64,000 bases of DNA from PALSA-1335 sp965231025. Its GTDB lineage: Bacteria; Patescibacteriota; Gracilibacteria; UBA1369. How positions within the stretch are numbered: the stretch's first letter is position 1; each line of letters opens with the position of its first letter. The stretch spans positions 1,426,001 through 1,490,000 of the forward strand of contig OZ246407.1 in the NCBI GenBank assembly GCA_965231025.1. The letters are read 5' to 3'. Shown here one piece after another: positions 24,571 through 33,036 of the stretch. A program made the translations under genes and the position numbers. The notes under the pieces are model-generated. The model was not told the DNA's origin and did no database searches. It saw nothing but the letters and a program-made list of their open reading frames with translations.

Positions 24571-25896
24571 ATGAAACCCGAACTCCTCATGCCCGCCGGA
24601 GACATGGAGAAACTCAAAACCGCATTCCAGTACGGAGCCGACGCGGTGTACGCCGGCGTGCCCATGTTTTCGCTGCGCGCGCATGAACAGATGTTCAACA
24701 TCAACAGCGTGAAAGATGCGGTGGAATACACCAAATCCCTGGGCAAGAAAATCTACCTCACGGTGAATATTTTCCCGCATAACTACAAACTTCCCGCGCT
24801 CAAAAACGCACTGAGACCCTTGGCCGAACTGAAGCCGGATGCCTTTATCATGGCCGACCCGGGCGTAATTATGATGAGCAAAGAGATCGCTCCTGAAATC
24901 CCGATTCACCTCTCCGTGCAGGCCAACAACGTCAACTGGGCTTCCGCCAAATTCTGGCACAAACAGGGCATTGAAAGGGTCATCCTTTCCCGTGAAATTT
25001 CTTTGAACGAAGTGAGGGGCATTCACGAAATGAACCCGGATCTGGAACTGGAATTTTTCGTCCACGGCTCCATCTGCATGGCCTACTCCGGACGCTGCCT
25101 GCTTTCCAACTACTTCAGCTACCGCGACGCCAACCAAGGAACGTGCTCGCACAGCTGCCGATGGGAATATAAGGTTTACAAGGCCGAGTCCAAAAACGAA
25201 GTTACCCCTGAAGAGGCCGGGAACCGCGGCTACAAGCAGCTGGACGGCGATTATTATCTGGAAGAGGTCACCCGCCCGGGCCAGTTCATGAACATCGACG
25301 AAGACGAACACGGCAGCTACATCATGAACTCCCGCGACAACTGTCTCATCGAATATCTCAAGGACCTCAAGGACGCTGGTGTCTGCAGTTTCAAGGTGGA
25401 AGGACGCAATAAAACGATTTTCTACGTCGCCACCGTTGCCAAAATTTATCGCCAGGCCATCGACGACATGGAGGAGGGAAAACCATTCAATCCCGAGTAC
25501 ATTAAGGAACTCGCCAAGACCTCCAACCGCGGATTCATCCCGGGATTTTTAATGGCAAACCCGCGTGAAAAGGCCCAGGAATACGAAAAAAACTACTCCC
25601 ACCAGACGCACGAATTTGTGGGCGTGGTGCGCGCGATTCATGAAAAAGAAATCCAGGGCCGCGGTCACCGCAAACTGTTTGAAATCGAAGTGAAAGGCCG
25701 CGTGGACGCCCCGGAACAATGCGAAATCATTTCACCTGCGCAAAGCGACGGGCTCAAGATAGAAAAAATGTACACCATGGACGGCCACGAAATTCCGACC
25801 ATCCATCCGGGTCAGAAAGACCACGTGCTCATCGAACTGCCCGAAGAAACCCCGGTCGGTGCGATGCTCCGCAAAGAACGGAAAGAGCACGCGTAA
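24571..25896 (+). CDS. trhP: Peptidase U32-family protein, TrhP/YegQ-like (tRNA hydroxylation)
   Basis: A 441-residue U32 protein starting MKPELLMPAGDMEKLKTAFQYGADAVYAG, the family's N-terminal barrel. The four-Cys signature is visible: CMAYSGRCLLSNYF followed by NQGTCSHSCRWEYKV near residue 190, then FKVEGRNKTIFYVATVAKIYRQAID. In E. coli TrhP this protein takes part in 5-hydroxyuridine formation at tRNA position 34, with prephenate needed as a precursor in the parallel cmo5U route, an interesting echo of the nearby operon. A longer frame begins at 24544, but the ATG at 24571 gives the conserved start. Confidence 0.85.
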   Translation: MKPELLMPAGDMEKLKTAFQYGADAVYAGVPMFSLRAHEQMFNINSVKDAVEYTKSLGKKIYLTVNIFPHNYKLPALKNALRPLAELKPDAFIMADPGVIMMSKEIAPEIPIHLSVQANNVNWASAKFWHKQGIERVILSREISLNEVRGIHEMNPDLELEFFVHGSICMAYSGRCLLSNYFSYRDANQGTCSHSCRWEYKVYKAESKNEVTPEEAGNRGYKQLDGDYYLEEVTRPGQFMNIDEDEHGSYIMNSRDNCLIEYLKDLKDAGVCSFKVEGRNKTIFYVATVAKIYRQAIDDMEEGKPFNPEYIKELAKTSNRGFIPGFLMANPREKAQEYEKNYSHQTHEFVGVVRAIHEKEIQGRGHRKLFEIEVKGRVDAPEQCEIISPAQSDGLKIEKMYTMDGHEIPTIHPGQKDHVLIELPEETPVGAMLRKERKEHA

Positions 25897-25910
25897 CGAA
25901 ACCCCGCCAT

Positions 25911-26732
25911 TTAGTTTTTTGGTTTTTGCAACGAAGCTTTTTTCGCCGCGATGGCTCTTTCGACCTTTTGAATATTCTCATCGCATTCTTTACGGACCCG
26001 TTCGACGAGGACATAAGCCTTTGCTTCCTCGTCCGCGGATTTTTCAGCAACGGAAGTCGCATGCTGGTATTCGTCCATGACCTCGGCATAAGCGGTCTCC
26101 TTTTTAATAATGGCAAGTTCAACATTGGCCTGCGTTTCATGGCCGACAAGCTCCACCGCCCGCGGAGCGGGTCCTGCAAGTAAATGTCCATTCTCATCAA
26201 AACCATAACCCTTGGGATTTTCACTGTCGGCTTTGGTATACCCCGCAAGCTGTAATGTAAACTCAAGGTCGTTTCTCTTTGCTTCAACTTTCTTATAAAC
26301 CTCACCCGCATGTTGGTAAGCCGTGGCCGCCCTGTCACGAATCGAAGTGTAATATCCCATGATAATCTCCATCCTCGAGGTTTTCGTCTGTTTTTCAATG
26401 GCCAGACGTCCCTCCAGTTCCTGGAGTTGGTAGTTTTGGACCAGTTCCGCTTCGGAGGGTTGTTCTTTTTGATTACCTCCGCCCGCCTCTTTGACAAACC
26501 TCAGGATGTCGGCAAACACCGCTTCAGAAGGTTTTGAAGCGTCAGCATCGGGTTTTGAAGGTGAATAGACGCCGAAAAACTTTTGCATATCCACCTTATG
26601 AGCCTTTGCTGCATCAATTTCCGCGTCCGATAAAGATTCAGGCCGTTCCGGTTCAGTGACACCCGGCCAATATTCACGGCTAGCGTCCGGCGAATCTGAC
26701 TTTTCTGGCACATTTTTTGGAGTATCGGGCAT
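25911..26732 (-). CDS. Unrecognised coiled-coil protein
   Basis: A 273-residue soluble protein. The first 75 residues are rich in Pro, Ser, Glu and Asp and look disordered. From about residue 95 to 255 there are long charged helices (QNYQLQELEGRLAIEKQTKTSRMEI; EYQHATSVAEKSADEEAKAYVLVERVRKECDENIQKVERAIAAKKASL) broken by a Gly-rich loop GYGFDENGHLLAGPAP. The start at 26732 was chosen over a longer frame because it follows a TATAAT box (26762-26757 on this strand) and drops a hydrophobic stretch encoded by promoter sequence. The product resembles the style of several other lineage-specific proteins here. Family not recognised. Confidence 0.55.
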   Translation of the reverse strand: MPDTPKNVPEKSDSPDASREYWPGVTEPERPESLSDAEIDAAKAHKVDMQKFFGVYSPSKPDADASKPSEAVFADILRFVKEAGGGNQKEQPSEAELVQNYQLQELEGRLAIEKQTKTSRMEIIMGYYTSIRDRAATAYQHAGEVYKKVEAKRNDLEFTLQLAGYTKADSENPKGYGFDENGHLLAGPAPRAVELVGHETQANVELAIIKKETAYAEVMDEYQHATSVAEKSADEEAKAYVLVERVRKECDENIQKVERAIAAKKASLQKPKN

Positions 26733-27155
26733 GGAGAGAAATAAACATATCTGTTTATTATACAATAATTTAAGAAAAAAGAAAACCACCCGCCGGTTTC
26801 AGGACCAAAATATATGTTTCGGCTTATCTCATATTCACCTTGACTGGCCTGGGGGATTCAGCTTGAATACCACTCGCGTGTTTTTGGCATGCAATACGCA
26901 TTCCGGTTCACGCGGCTGATCTTTCACATTCAAAGAAAAGGTACATGGACTTTGCTTCCCTCACGTCTGCACCGCAGGGTAATGACACGGGAGGGCAAAG
27001 AAAAATGACTGCAACAACCGGAGAAACTTCTACCGAGGGCACCAGTAAGGGATGAATTTTTTCATCTTTTACCGGTGCTCTCGGGAATGTTTCCCGTTAT
27101 CACCCCCTCGGGTTTCCCGTGGGTTTCGTCCGTGTTTGAAAGGTTCACAGACATC
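26733..27155. other. 423-base non-coding interval with structured sequence
   Basis: No convincing ORF. The left edge holds a minus-strand TATAAT promoter (26757-26762) within the 16-mer TTATTATACAATAATT, which recurs at 35192-35207. The right part can fold strongly: CTTTGC (26950-26955) with GCAAAG (26995-27000), and the 24-bp hairpin at 27033-27084. It could be the leader of the GC-rich gene at 27156 or a separate small RNA. No tmRNA, RNase P or SRP RNA signature was found. Confidence 0.4.
27033..27084 (+). ncRNA. Long RNA hairpin upstream of the GC-rich gene
   Basis: Arms 27033-27056 and 27061-27084 form a 24-bp stem with one A-C mismatch and three G-U pairs around a TTTT loop. There is no T run after it, so it is not a standard terminator. 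It is 72 bases from the start at 27156. A second small hairpin, GGGAA-TGT-TTCCC, follows directly. Confidence 0.5.
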
Positions 27156-27869
27156 ATGAATCCCAAGACCAGCATCCGTACCGTCAAGTTCAAGAAGGCC
27201 AACATCGTGCCCGGCATCGCCCCCGGCGTCGTGCTCGGCGAGACCATCCGCACTGCCATCGGGATCAACGGAAAGATCCTCACGCAGAACGTTGGGCTCA
27301 TCGCCGCCGCCATCTCGCTCGGCCTCGACGATCCGTCGATCCAGGCCGCGATCTCCGAGATCCGTGGGACCGAGCAGGCCAAGCAGGTGGACAAGGCCGT
27401 CGCCTACCTCGCCCGCGTGGGCATCGGCATCTCGCCCGTCGGCCGCGCCTGGGGCATCATCTTCAACGCGGCGTACGCCATCGGCGCGCCCAAGATCCTC
27501 GACAAGGAACAGCGCGAGATCTTCGGCGACAGCCCCACCACGGCCATCATCAGCACCGACGGCCTCCTCACCCTCCTCACGGCGGCCACGCTCACCTCGA
27601 TCCAGATCAACAGCGAGGGCAGCACCCGCAAGACCGCCGCGGAGCTCATGCGCGAGCAGTTCGGTGGCATCGGCAGCGTCGAGACCAACGCGTTCAACAC
27701 CAGCATCGGCAGCGCGATCGACAACAAGCTGACGGCGCAGACCCTCGCGAAGACGCTCGAGTCGATGCTCCGCCAGAACGCGGACATCGCCAGCCTCCCG
27801 CAGGGCATCGTCGAATCGCTGGGCAAGGTCGGCTTCAGCGGCAGGAACGTTCCGCCCGCCATCGCCTGA
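27156..27869 (+). CDS. GC-rich unrecognised gene, probably acquired
   Basis: A 237-residue protein. Nearly every codon ends in G or C (AAG, GAG, ATC, CTC, GCC), quite unlike flanking genes, which favour AAA and GAA; this points to recent transfer. The sequence is Ala/Ile/Gly/Thr-rich with long weakly hydrophobic helices (GLIAAAISLGLDDPSIQAAISEI, GLLTLLTAATLTSIQI) and no catalytic motif that I recognise. The ATG at 27156 is preferred to an in-frame ATG at 27075 because the extra segment lies inside the upstream hairpin and lacks the GC-rich codon bias. Long antisense and alternate-frame ORFs over it are by-products of its composition. Confidence 0.55.
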   Translation: MNPKTSIRTVKFKKANIVPGIAPGVVLGETIRTAIGINGKILTQNVGLIAAAISLGLDDPSIQAAISEIRGTEQAKQVDKAVAYLARVGIGISPVGRAWGIIFNAAYAIGAPKILDKEQREIFGDSPTTAIISTDGLLTLLTAATLTSIQINSEGSTRKTAAELMREQFGGIGSVETNAFNTSIGSAIDNKLTAQTLAKTLESMLRQNADIASLPQGIVESLGKVGFSGRNVPPAIA

Positions 27870-27963
27870 TCCTCGCGGTTCCCGCAGTACGTGCAAGGGG
27901 TCGGGCCGGTCCCGGCCCCGCGCACTCTTCCTTACCTCTTTTCTTCGTGAAGTTCAGCAAGGC

Positions 27964-27994
27964 CCGGCGCGCACGATTCGTTCGTACGCGCCGG
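27964..27994. repeat. GC-rich hairpin downstream of the acquired gene
   Basis: CCGGCGCGCACGA (27964-27976) and TCGTACGCGCCGG (27982-27994) pair over 13 positions with one mismatch and a TTCGT loop. No T run follows on either strand. A smaller GC hairpin (GGGCCG/CGGCCC) lies at about 27905-27920. Confidence 0.6.
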
Positions 27995-28054
27995 CCAAGC
28001 TCTAAAAAACACAGGTGGTCAGTTCACCCGCGCAATCGGCATTCCCTCTTCTGT

Positions 28055-29329
28055 CTAGGCACTCCCGGCTAGTTTTTTTGCCGCGTTCTCTCCGGCCAAT
28101 CTTCCCGTTGCCCACGAGGCCTGCAGGTTGAATCCTCCGGTAAACCCGTCAATGTCCAGAATCTCCCCGGCAAAATAGAGCCCCGGGCATTTTTTCGATT
28201 CCATCGTATTGGTATTCACCTCATCCAGAGCCACGCCCCCGGCGGTCACAAACTCTTCCCCGGCACCCCGCCCCACGACCTCCAGCCGCATCCCTGTCAT
28301 TTGGCGTAATAGCGCCTCGCGGACCGTTTTGGGTAATCGTCCCGTTTGCATCCCCGGATCGGCCTTTAAAACCTCAAGCATCACTTCACAGACGGACCGG
28401 GGTAAAAACATGTCCAGAAAATTGACCAAAGTTTTTTTCCCGTGCTCGTCGGCCATTTTTTGAAACCGTTTTTCGAGCGCCACCCCCGTCTCATCGGGGA
28501 AAAAATTCACGAACAGCTCCATCGGCTCCATACGGTCATATTTTTCATGCGTCGCCTGGGCGGACATCGCAAAAACCGCCGGACCGCTCACTCCGTGGTG
28601 GGTAAAAACTCCCGGCCCGGTGCGCTTATATTCGCGCTTTCCGTCAAAACTCCTCAGGGTCAGTTCAGCCTTTTCAAACGAAACCCCCGCGATTTTTTTG
28701 ACCCACGACTCGCGAACCACAAACGAATTCAACGAAGGCGAAAGAGGTGTGATGGTGTGTCCCAGCCCCTTGGCAAAAGAATACCCGTCGCCGGTGGAAC
28801 CGGTATGGCTGTAGGCGTTTCCTCCAGTCGTGATAATGATGGCGTCGGCTTCAAAAACGCTTTCATCCTTCAGCTTTATCAAAAATTTTCCCGCATCCAC
28901 ATCTCTCGTCACTTCCACAACATTCGCGTTGATATGAATGTCGGTCCCCAAATGGTGAAGCTCATTTTCCAGCGCCCCGACGACATCTTTGCCGTTATTG
29001 GAAATAGGGAAAATCCTCAAATCCTCTTCGATTTTCAATGGAACTCCGTGCGTTTCAAACCATTCTTTTACTTTTTCAGGAGGGAATCTGAACATCGCGC
29101 TCATCAAAAATTTCGCGCCGCGCGGATAATTCTGCAGCAGTTTTTTTACGTCAAAAATTCCGGTCGTCACGTTGCACCGGCCTCCCCCGCTGATAAGCAC
29201 TTTTGCCCCAAGATATTTATTTTTTTCAAAAAGCAAAACACGCCCCCCAAACCCCTCCCCGGCCCCGATCGCGGCCATCATTCCCGCGGCACCGCCGCCC
29301 AAAACCGCAATGGTAGGTTGTTCATTCAT
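28055..29329 (-). CDS. NAD(P)/FAD-dependent oxidoreductase, HI0933/BaiN family
   Basis: A 424-residue flavoprotein. IAVLGGGAAGMMAAIGAGEG at residue 7 is the FAD dinucleotide fold, followed by LLFEKNKYLGAKVLISGGGRCNVT, the hallmark of the HI0933 (YhiN/BaiN) family, then ADAIIITTGGNAYSHTGSTGDGY, FTHHGVSGPAVFAMS, TAGGVALDEVNTNTMESKKCPGLYFAGEILDIDGFTGGFNLQASWATG near the C-terminus. Members reduce or oxidise small molecules, but the physiological substrate of most is unknown. Soluble, cytoplasmic. It begins 10 bases after the stop of the gene at 29339 on the same strand, so the two are probably co-transcribed. Confidence 0.9.
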   Translation of the reverse strand: MNEQPTIAVLGGGAAGMMAAIGAGEGFGGRVLLFEKNKYLGAKVLISGGGRCNVTTGIFDVKKLLQNYPRGAKFLMSAMFRFPPEKVKEWFETHGVPLKIEEDLRIFPISNNGKDVVGALENELHHLGTDIHINANVVEVTRDVDAGKFLIKLKDESVFEADAIIITTGGNAYSHTGSTGDGYSFAKGLGHTITPLSPSLNSFVVRESWVKKIAGVSFEKAELTLRSFDGKREYKRTGPGVFTHHGVSGPAVFAMSAQATHEKYDRMEPMELFVNFFPDETGVALEKRFQKMADEHGKKTLVNFLDMFLPRSVCEVMLEVLKADPGMQTGRLPKTVREALLRQMTGMRLEVVGRGAGEEFVTAGGVALDEVNTNTMESKKCPGLYFAGEILDIDGFTGGFNLQASWATGRLAGENAAKKLAGSA

Positions 29330-29338
29330 GGCATCACT

Positions 29339-30829
29339 TTACTTCAACTGGAGCTCCTGTAAAGCCCGGCGCGGGTCACCGACCTGCGGATACTCCTCCA
29401 TGAACTGCGAATAATTATCCACGGCATTGCCGACGACTCTTTCGATGGCCTGATACTCGATATTCGGCGCGCTGTTCAGGATCTGATCAACCCGGTCCAG
29501 TTCCCTCTGAAAAACTGCACAGGCATGATCGCCTTGTTCTTCCGCCGGCACAACATAAAAACTTTCGTCCCTAAAGGATCCGCCCATGTCGTACACCAGC
29601 TGCTTCGCTCCGATGGCCCCGATGTCGAGTTTTTTTATATCCGGCTCAATAAGTCCCTTTTTAGCCCAGTGGAAGCGGAATTTCCCGAACATCACCTGCC
29701 GCACGTCCTTCCAGCACAACAAATGGCCGAGAAATCTTTTCTGGATTTCAGGGTCATGGTCACACTCCTTCGGGTTCACGATTCCAAGTGCCGTAAGTTT
29801 GTCGCGCACTGCCAGATAAAGATCCGGGGAAGCGGCCATATTGTGCTCCAGCAAGCCCATCGCCTTGGCTTTGATTGTCGGCAAACCGTTTGCTTCCTCC
29901 AGGGAAATGATTCCCATTTCATCCAGCATGTCGCGGAATTTGGCGAAAACTGTCGGATGTTCAAACATCGCCCCGTCCAAAACTTTTTTCGCCGATGCAA
30001 CCACTGCCGGAGAACGGTCGGCGGTCTCTTTTTCCAGTACTCCGATTTTCACAAAATAGTCGCGGACCTGTTCGTAAAACTTCGGGTGCCTTTCTAAAAA
30101 TTCACCGAGTTTTTTAGTGAGCGCATCAATAATTTTGGGGTTCCTCAGGACTTCCAGCGGCAGGTCGTCAAAATCCGTCGGACAAATATTCCCGACGGCC
30201 CCAAGCTCTAAAACGGCAGCCACAATATGTTCCGCGTCACCCTCAGTCAGGCATTTCCGGACGCCATCTACCGCTACAAACGCGTCGGCGGACATCACCG
30301 ATTCATCCTCATCCTTGCCGGCCGCCCTTTTCAATGAATTTTCATGAACATTTCGGGCATCGCGGTACCGGTGAACATCAATGAATCGCTTCATCCGTGA
30401 AGCTCCGTATTTTGCCCGCTCCTCGCGTTGCATGGTTTGTTCATCAACGTGGACGTTGGCAAACCGTGATGCATGAGCAAGCGTCCTGACCGGATGGACA
30501 TCTCTCTCCTCCTTTGCCAGTCGTCGCAAAACACGTTCATGCCACACCCGTTCTTCATCAAGAATGTCCTGTGGGGTCATCTGGGGAATGGCAGAAAGCC
30601 CAAAGAGTCTTGAAAGCCTGGGACTTTTCTCCACCCACGAACGGAAACTGTTCCGTATGTCCGCTCTGCGATTATAGACCTCCTGAATGCGGAGCATCTT
30701 GTCCACGTATTCGTCGACCTCCATGCGCACGCTCCGCTGGGTCTCAACGGGTTGCCCAACCCTGATATCGTAGATACCGAAAATAGTGAGCTCATCACGA
30801 TCATCCGAACGGTCTTTTCCATCGTCCAT
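29339..30829 (-). CDS. Unrecognised protein with four 43-residue helical repeats
   Basis: A 496-residue soluble protein. Residues 248-400 hold four tandem units of exactly 43 residues, each of the form hP..(F/Y)..(V/F)RD......G(I/V)(I/V)...E..., with the conserved Gly at 263, 306, 349 and 392. The unit is probably a helical hairpin or solenoid repeat. The N-terminal 200 residues are charged and helical (Arg-rich near 55-110); the C-terminus is acidic and helical. No enzymatic motif is visible. It precedes the BaiN-like flavoprotein gene on the same strand with a 9-base gap. Function unknown; a protein-interaction scaffold is the natural guess. Confidence 0.6.
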   Translation of the reverse strand: MDDGKDRSDDRDELTIFGIYDIRVGQPVETQRSVRMEVDEYVDKMLRIQEVYNRRADIRNSFRSWVEKSPRLSRLFGLSAIPQMTPQDILDEERVWHERVLRRLAKEERDVHPVRTLAHASRFANVHVDEQTMQREERAKYGASRMKRFIDVHRYRDARNVHENSLKRAAGKDEDESVMSADAFVAVDGVRKCLTEGDAEHIVAAVLELGAVGNICPTDFDDLPLEVLRNPKIIDALTKKLGEFLERHPKFYEQVRDYFVKIGVLEKETADRSPAVVASAKKVLDGAMFEHPTVFAKFRDMLDEMGIISLEEANGLPTIKAKAMGLLEHNMAASPDLYLAVRDKLTALGIVNPKECDHDPEIQKRFLGHLLCWKDVRQVMFGKFRFHWAKKGLIEPDIKKLDIGAIGAKQLVYDMGGSFRDESFYVVPAEEQGDHACAVFQRELDRVDQILNSAPNIEYQAIERVVGNAVDNYSQFMEEYPQVGDPRRALQELQLK

Positions 30830-30910
30830 AATGGTTGCATAAGAAACAGAGGATTGACACTATAGTAAAAACATTACAAAAGATCAATGCCTTTTCCTGG
30901 ATGCCCGGCC

Positions 30911-32110
30911 TCAAGCCTCCTTTTCCAGCGCATCGAGATAAATTTCCCACTGGCCTTTCCAATCCTTGAACCGGATCACTGGCCAGCCGTTTTGGTCTTT
31001 CTCATAGCGGAAATCGGGAGTTCCATCTTCGCATTCCGGAACAGTTTTTTTCCCCGTCCGGTGCGTCAGAATATATTCGGGCATCGCCGGGTTGGACACA
31101 CGTCTCTTGAGCGAATTCAGCAGCCGTACGCCCTCTCTCACGCTTGTCCGTTGCATTCCCGCGGCGGGAATATTCGGCATATTATGGCTCAGATAATACG
31201 GTTTCACGCCGGTGGTATACAGATCCATGAACAGTTCATGCAGAACCTCAGCATCGTCGTTAATTCCGCGCACCAGAGGCGTATCGCACAGAAGCATCGT
31301 CAGCGCACCACTCGCCCTTATCCGCTCAACCGCCTCAACAAAATCCCTGGTAATTTCCTGCGGATGAATGGTGTGCACGCCCATTTCCGTCACCTCATAT
31401 TTTTTTAAAAGTGAGCAAAACTCATCATCAAGCCTGTACGGATTATGGAGCCACGCCCGGGTATGGATGCGGATCGCCTTCACGTGCGCAATCCCCCGCA
31501 GATCCCGGAGCATTCCCTCAACCTTTACGCTATCAAAAAGCAGCGGATCGCCTCCGCTCAAAATAACCTCTTCCACCTGCGGTTTTTGCCGGATCGCCTC
31601 AATCGTCTCCTTCCAGTGCGGCAACCCCCCGTGTTTCTCCGTCTGGGCATTGGACTGCAGAGAACGAAAACAGTACACACAGTATCCAAGGCACGAATCG
31701 CCCATCATCACGAGTATGCGGTTATCATATTTATGGATCGCAATCGGTGAAATCATCTCCTTCTCAATCTCCCAGTTTTCTGCGTTTTCGGAATATTCGT
31801 CAGGGCGCGCGTTTCCGCTTCCAAAGCGGGGAAAAATCTGCCTCCACACCGGATCATGTTCCAGCGGATTTCCCTTTTCGTCTTTTTGAACCAATGCGCC
31901 CACATACGGCGTGATCAAAAAACGGAAACCCCGTTTTTCCCACTCCTCGGCCGCACGCAACCCCTCATCGGAAAAATTCGGGAAAAACTTCCGTAAACCA
32001 AAACGGTTCCGCACGGCATTTTGCTGCTGCCAGATCCAGTTTTTCCATTGAGCCTCCGCAACGTCACGAAAGCATTCCGGCCGGTGCTGGTACGCTTGAA
32101 AGGTTTTCAT
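30911..32110 (-). CDS. KamA-family radical SAM enzyme (lysine 2,3-aminomutase-like)
   Basis: About 399 residues. The radical SAM cluster motif CLGYCVYCFR (CxxxCxxC) near residue 150 is followed by VEEVILSGGDPLLFD, the GGDP SAM-binding motif, and IRIHTRAWLHNPYRLD and LLCDTPLVRGINDD, as in KamA/EpmB proteins. The C-terminal PLP region of true aminomutases is represented by PYYLSHNMPN. EpmB-type enzymes make beta-lysine for EF-P; no EF-P or EpmA gene is in the window, so the substrate is open. Starts at 32149, 32122 and 32110 are possible; 32110 gives the usual N-terminus (W..W.WQ..N) and still overlaps the gene upstream by 47 bases. Confidence 0.8.
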   Translation of the reverse strand: MKTFQAYQHRPECFRDVAEAQWKNWIWQQQNAVRNRFGLRKFFPNFSDEGLRAAEEWEKRGFRFLITPYVGALVQKDEKGNPLEHDPVWRQIFPRFGSGNARPDEYSENAENWEIEKEMISPIAIHKYDNRILVMMGDSCLGYCVYCFRSLQSNAQTEKHGGLPHWKETIEAIRQKPQVEEVILSGGDPLLFDSVKVEGMLRDLRGIAHVKAIRIHTRAWLHNPYRLDDEFCSLLKKYEVTEMGVHTIHPQEITRDFVEAVERIRASGALTMLLCDTPLVRGINDDAEVLHELFMDLYTTGVKPYYLSHNMPNIPAAGMQRTSVREGVRLLNSLKRRVSNPAMPEYILTHRTGKKTVPECEDGTPDFRYEKDQNGWPVIRFKDWKGQWEIYLDALEKEA

Positions 32111-32921
32111 CTCGCCCAACATAGCGGCGAATCCGCTTAAGGGCAACACATTCGGCGATCATTTTGGCCACAGCTTTTTCCGCCTCCTCCCGGCTTTCAA
32201 CAATCGGCCGGTACGTTTGTATTTTTACATAAATTTCTCCCTTCATTCCCGAAACCTCCTCATCCTGTGACGCAAATTTTTTATAAGCTTTACTCATCAT
32301 CAATACTTCGCACAACAGGCGCAGCCGCGAGGTAAACAACGGAACATTATTCAGGTTAAAGGCTTCGGCAAGCGACGCGCCAGTCATCTCAATGCATAAA
32401 TCATCAAGTTTTTCCGCTGCGGGGACTTCACGATCCGCATACCCGCTTTGGGAATGGACGCCGATTTCACGGGCCGTCAAAAGGTCCGTAAAACCCTCGA
32501 TCCAATTCACGCCCGCAATATCCACATCCAGAGCCCGAAGCTCTTCTTTCAGTACATCATACTGGTCCTCGAACACGGTGATTTTTTTATCCCCGAGCTG
32601 CATAAAATCCTTGGTCTGTTTATGTTTGAGTTCATGTTTTGCCGCGTACAATGCCCAATCCAGATCGTCGAGTGAACGTTCCGCCATGAAAGTTTTCTGC
32701 TCCGCCACCGTGATGAATGCCCCAACGCGCGGGTCACCCTTGCGGAAAACATCAAATTTCAAACCTGTTGCGCCCTCGATTTTTTTCAGATTATTCGCAC
32801 GTAAAACATCCAGCCCCAAAGAGCGTTTCAGGTTTTTATCCACAGCTGCGCCATGCAGCCGCAAAACGTCCTTCGCCTGCTCCCCCGCCTCCCGGTAATC
32901 TTTTGAAGTCGTTACCTCCAT
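32064..32921 (-). CDS. Putative zinc metallopeptidase (HExxH ... E)
   Basis: A 285-residue soluble protein. HELKH at residues 96-100 lies in a predicted helix (DWALYAAKHELKHKQTKDF), and WIEGFTDLLT at 140-149 offers a third ligand, Glu142 of EGFTD, in the way gluzincins such as M1/M4-like and several minimal CPR metallopeptidases do. Assignment to a named family is not possible by eye and activity is inferred. No signal peptide, so it should act in the cytoplasm. It overlaps the KamA-like gene by about 47 bases on the same strand, pointing to coupled expression. The stop (GGMLS end) lies within the KamA reading frame. Confidence 0.5.
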   Translation of the reverse strand: MEVTTSKDYREAGEQAKDVLRLHGAAVDKNLKRSLGLDVLRANNLKKIEGATGLKFDVFRKGDPRVGAFITVAEQKTFMAERSLDDLDWALYAAKHELKHKQTKDFMQLGDKKITVFEDQYDVLKEELRALDVDIAGVNWIEGFTDLLTAREIGVHSQSGYADREVPAAEKLDDLCIEMTGASLAEAFNLNNVPLFTSRLRLLCEVLMMSKAYKKFASQDEEVSGMKGEIYVKIQTYRPIVESREEAEKAVAKMIAECVALKRIRRYVGRDENLSSVPAPAGMLS

Positions 32922-32986
32922 AAGCGCCAGGGTTACTGATGGTCACTTCAGTTATCTTCCCGGAACGGGTGCTTGTCAACCGCAAG

Positions 32987-33014
32987 TTGACAAAAATAAC
33001 AAACATGCTACATT
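32987..33014 (+). promoter_or_regulatory. Strong promoter of the gene at 33037
   Basis: TTGACA (32987-32992, perfect), 16 bases, TGCTACATT (extended -10, TACATT at 33009-33014). Predicted start near 33021, leaving a 5' leader of only about 16 bases. Confidence 0.75.
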
Positions 33015-33036
33015 GGGGACTACTTTTTTCACCCCC

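Noticed and set aside
26733..27155. tmRNA, RNase P RNA or SRP RNA in the empty interval
   Set aside because: No tRNA-like ends or conserved core motifs of these RNAs. The sequence only shows simple hairpins.
27069..27896. Open frame of 275 codons on the minus strand (and a 146-codon plus-strand frame at 27292) across the GC-rich gene
   Set aside because: The composition (Arg, Gly, Asp, Ala rich) is what GC-rich third positions give in other frames. The plus frame at 27156 has a more natural protein and clear GC3 bias.
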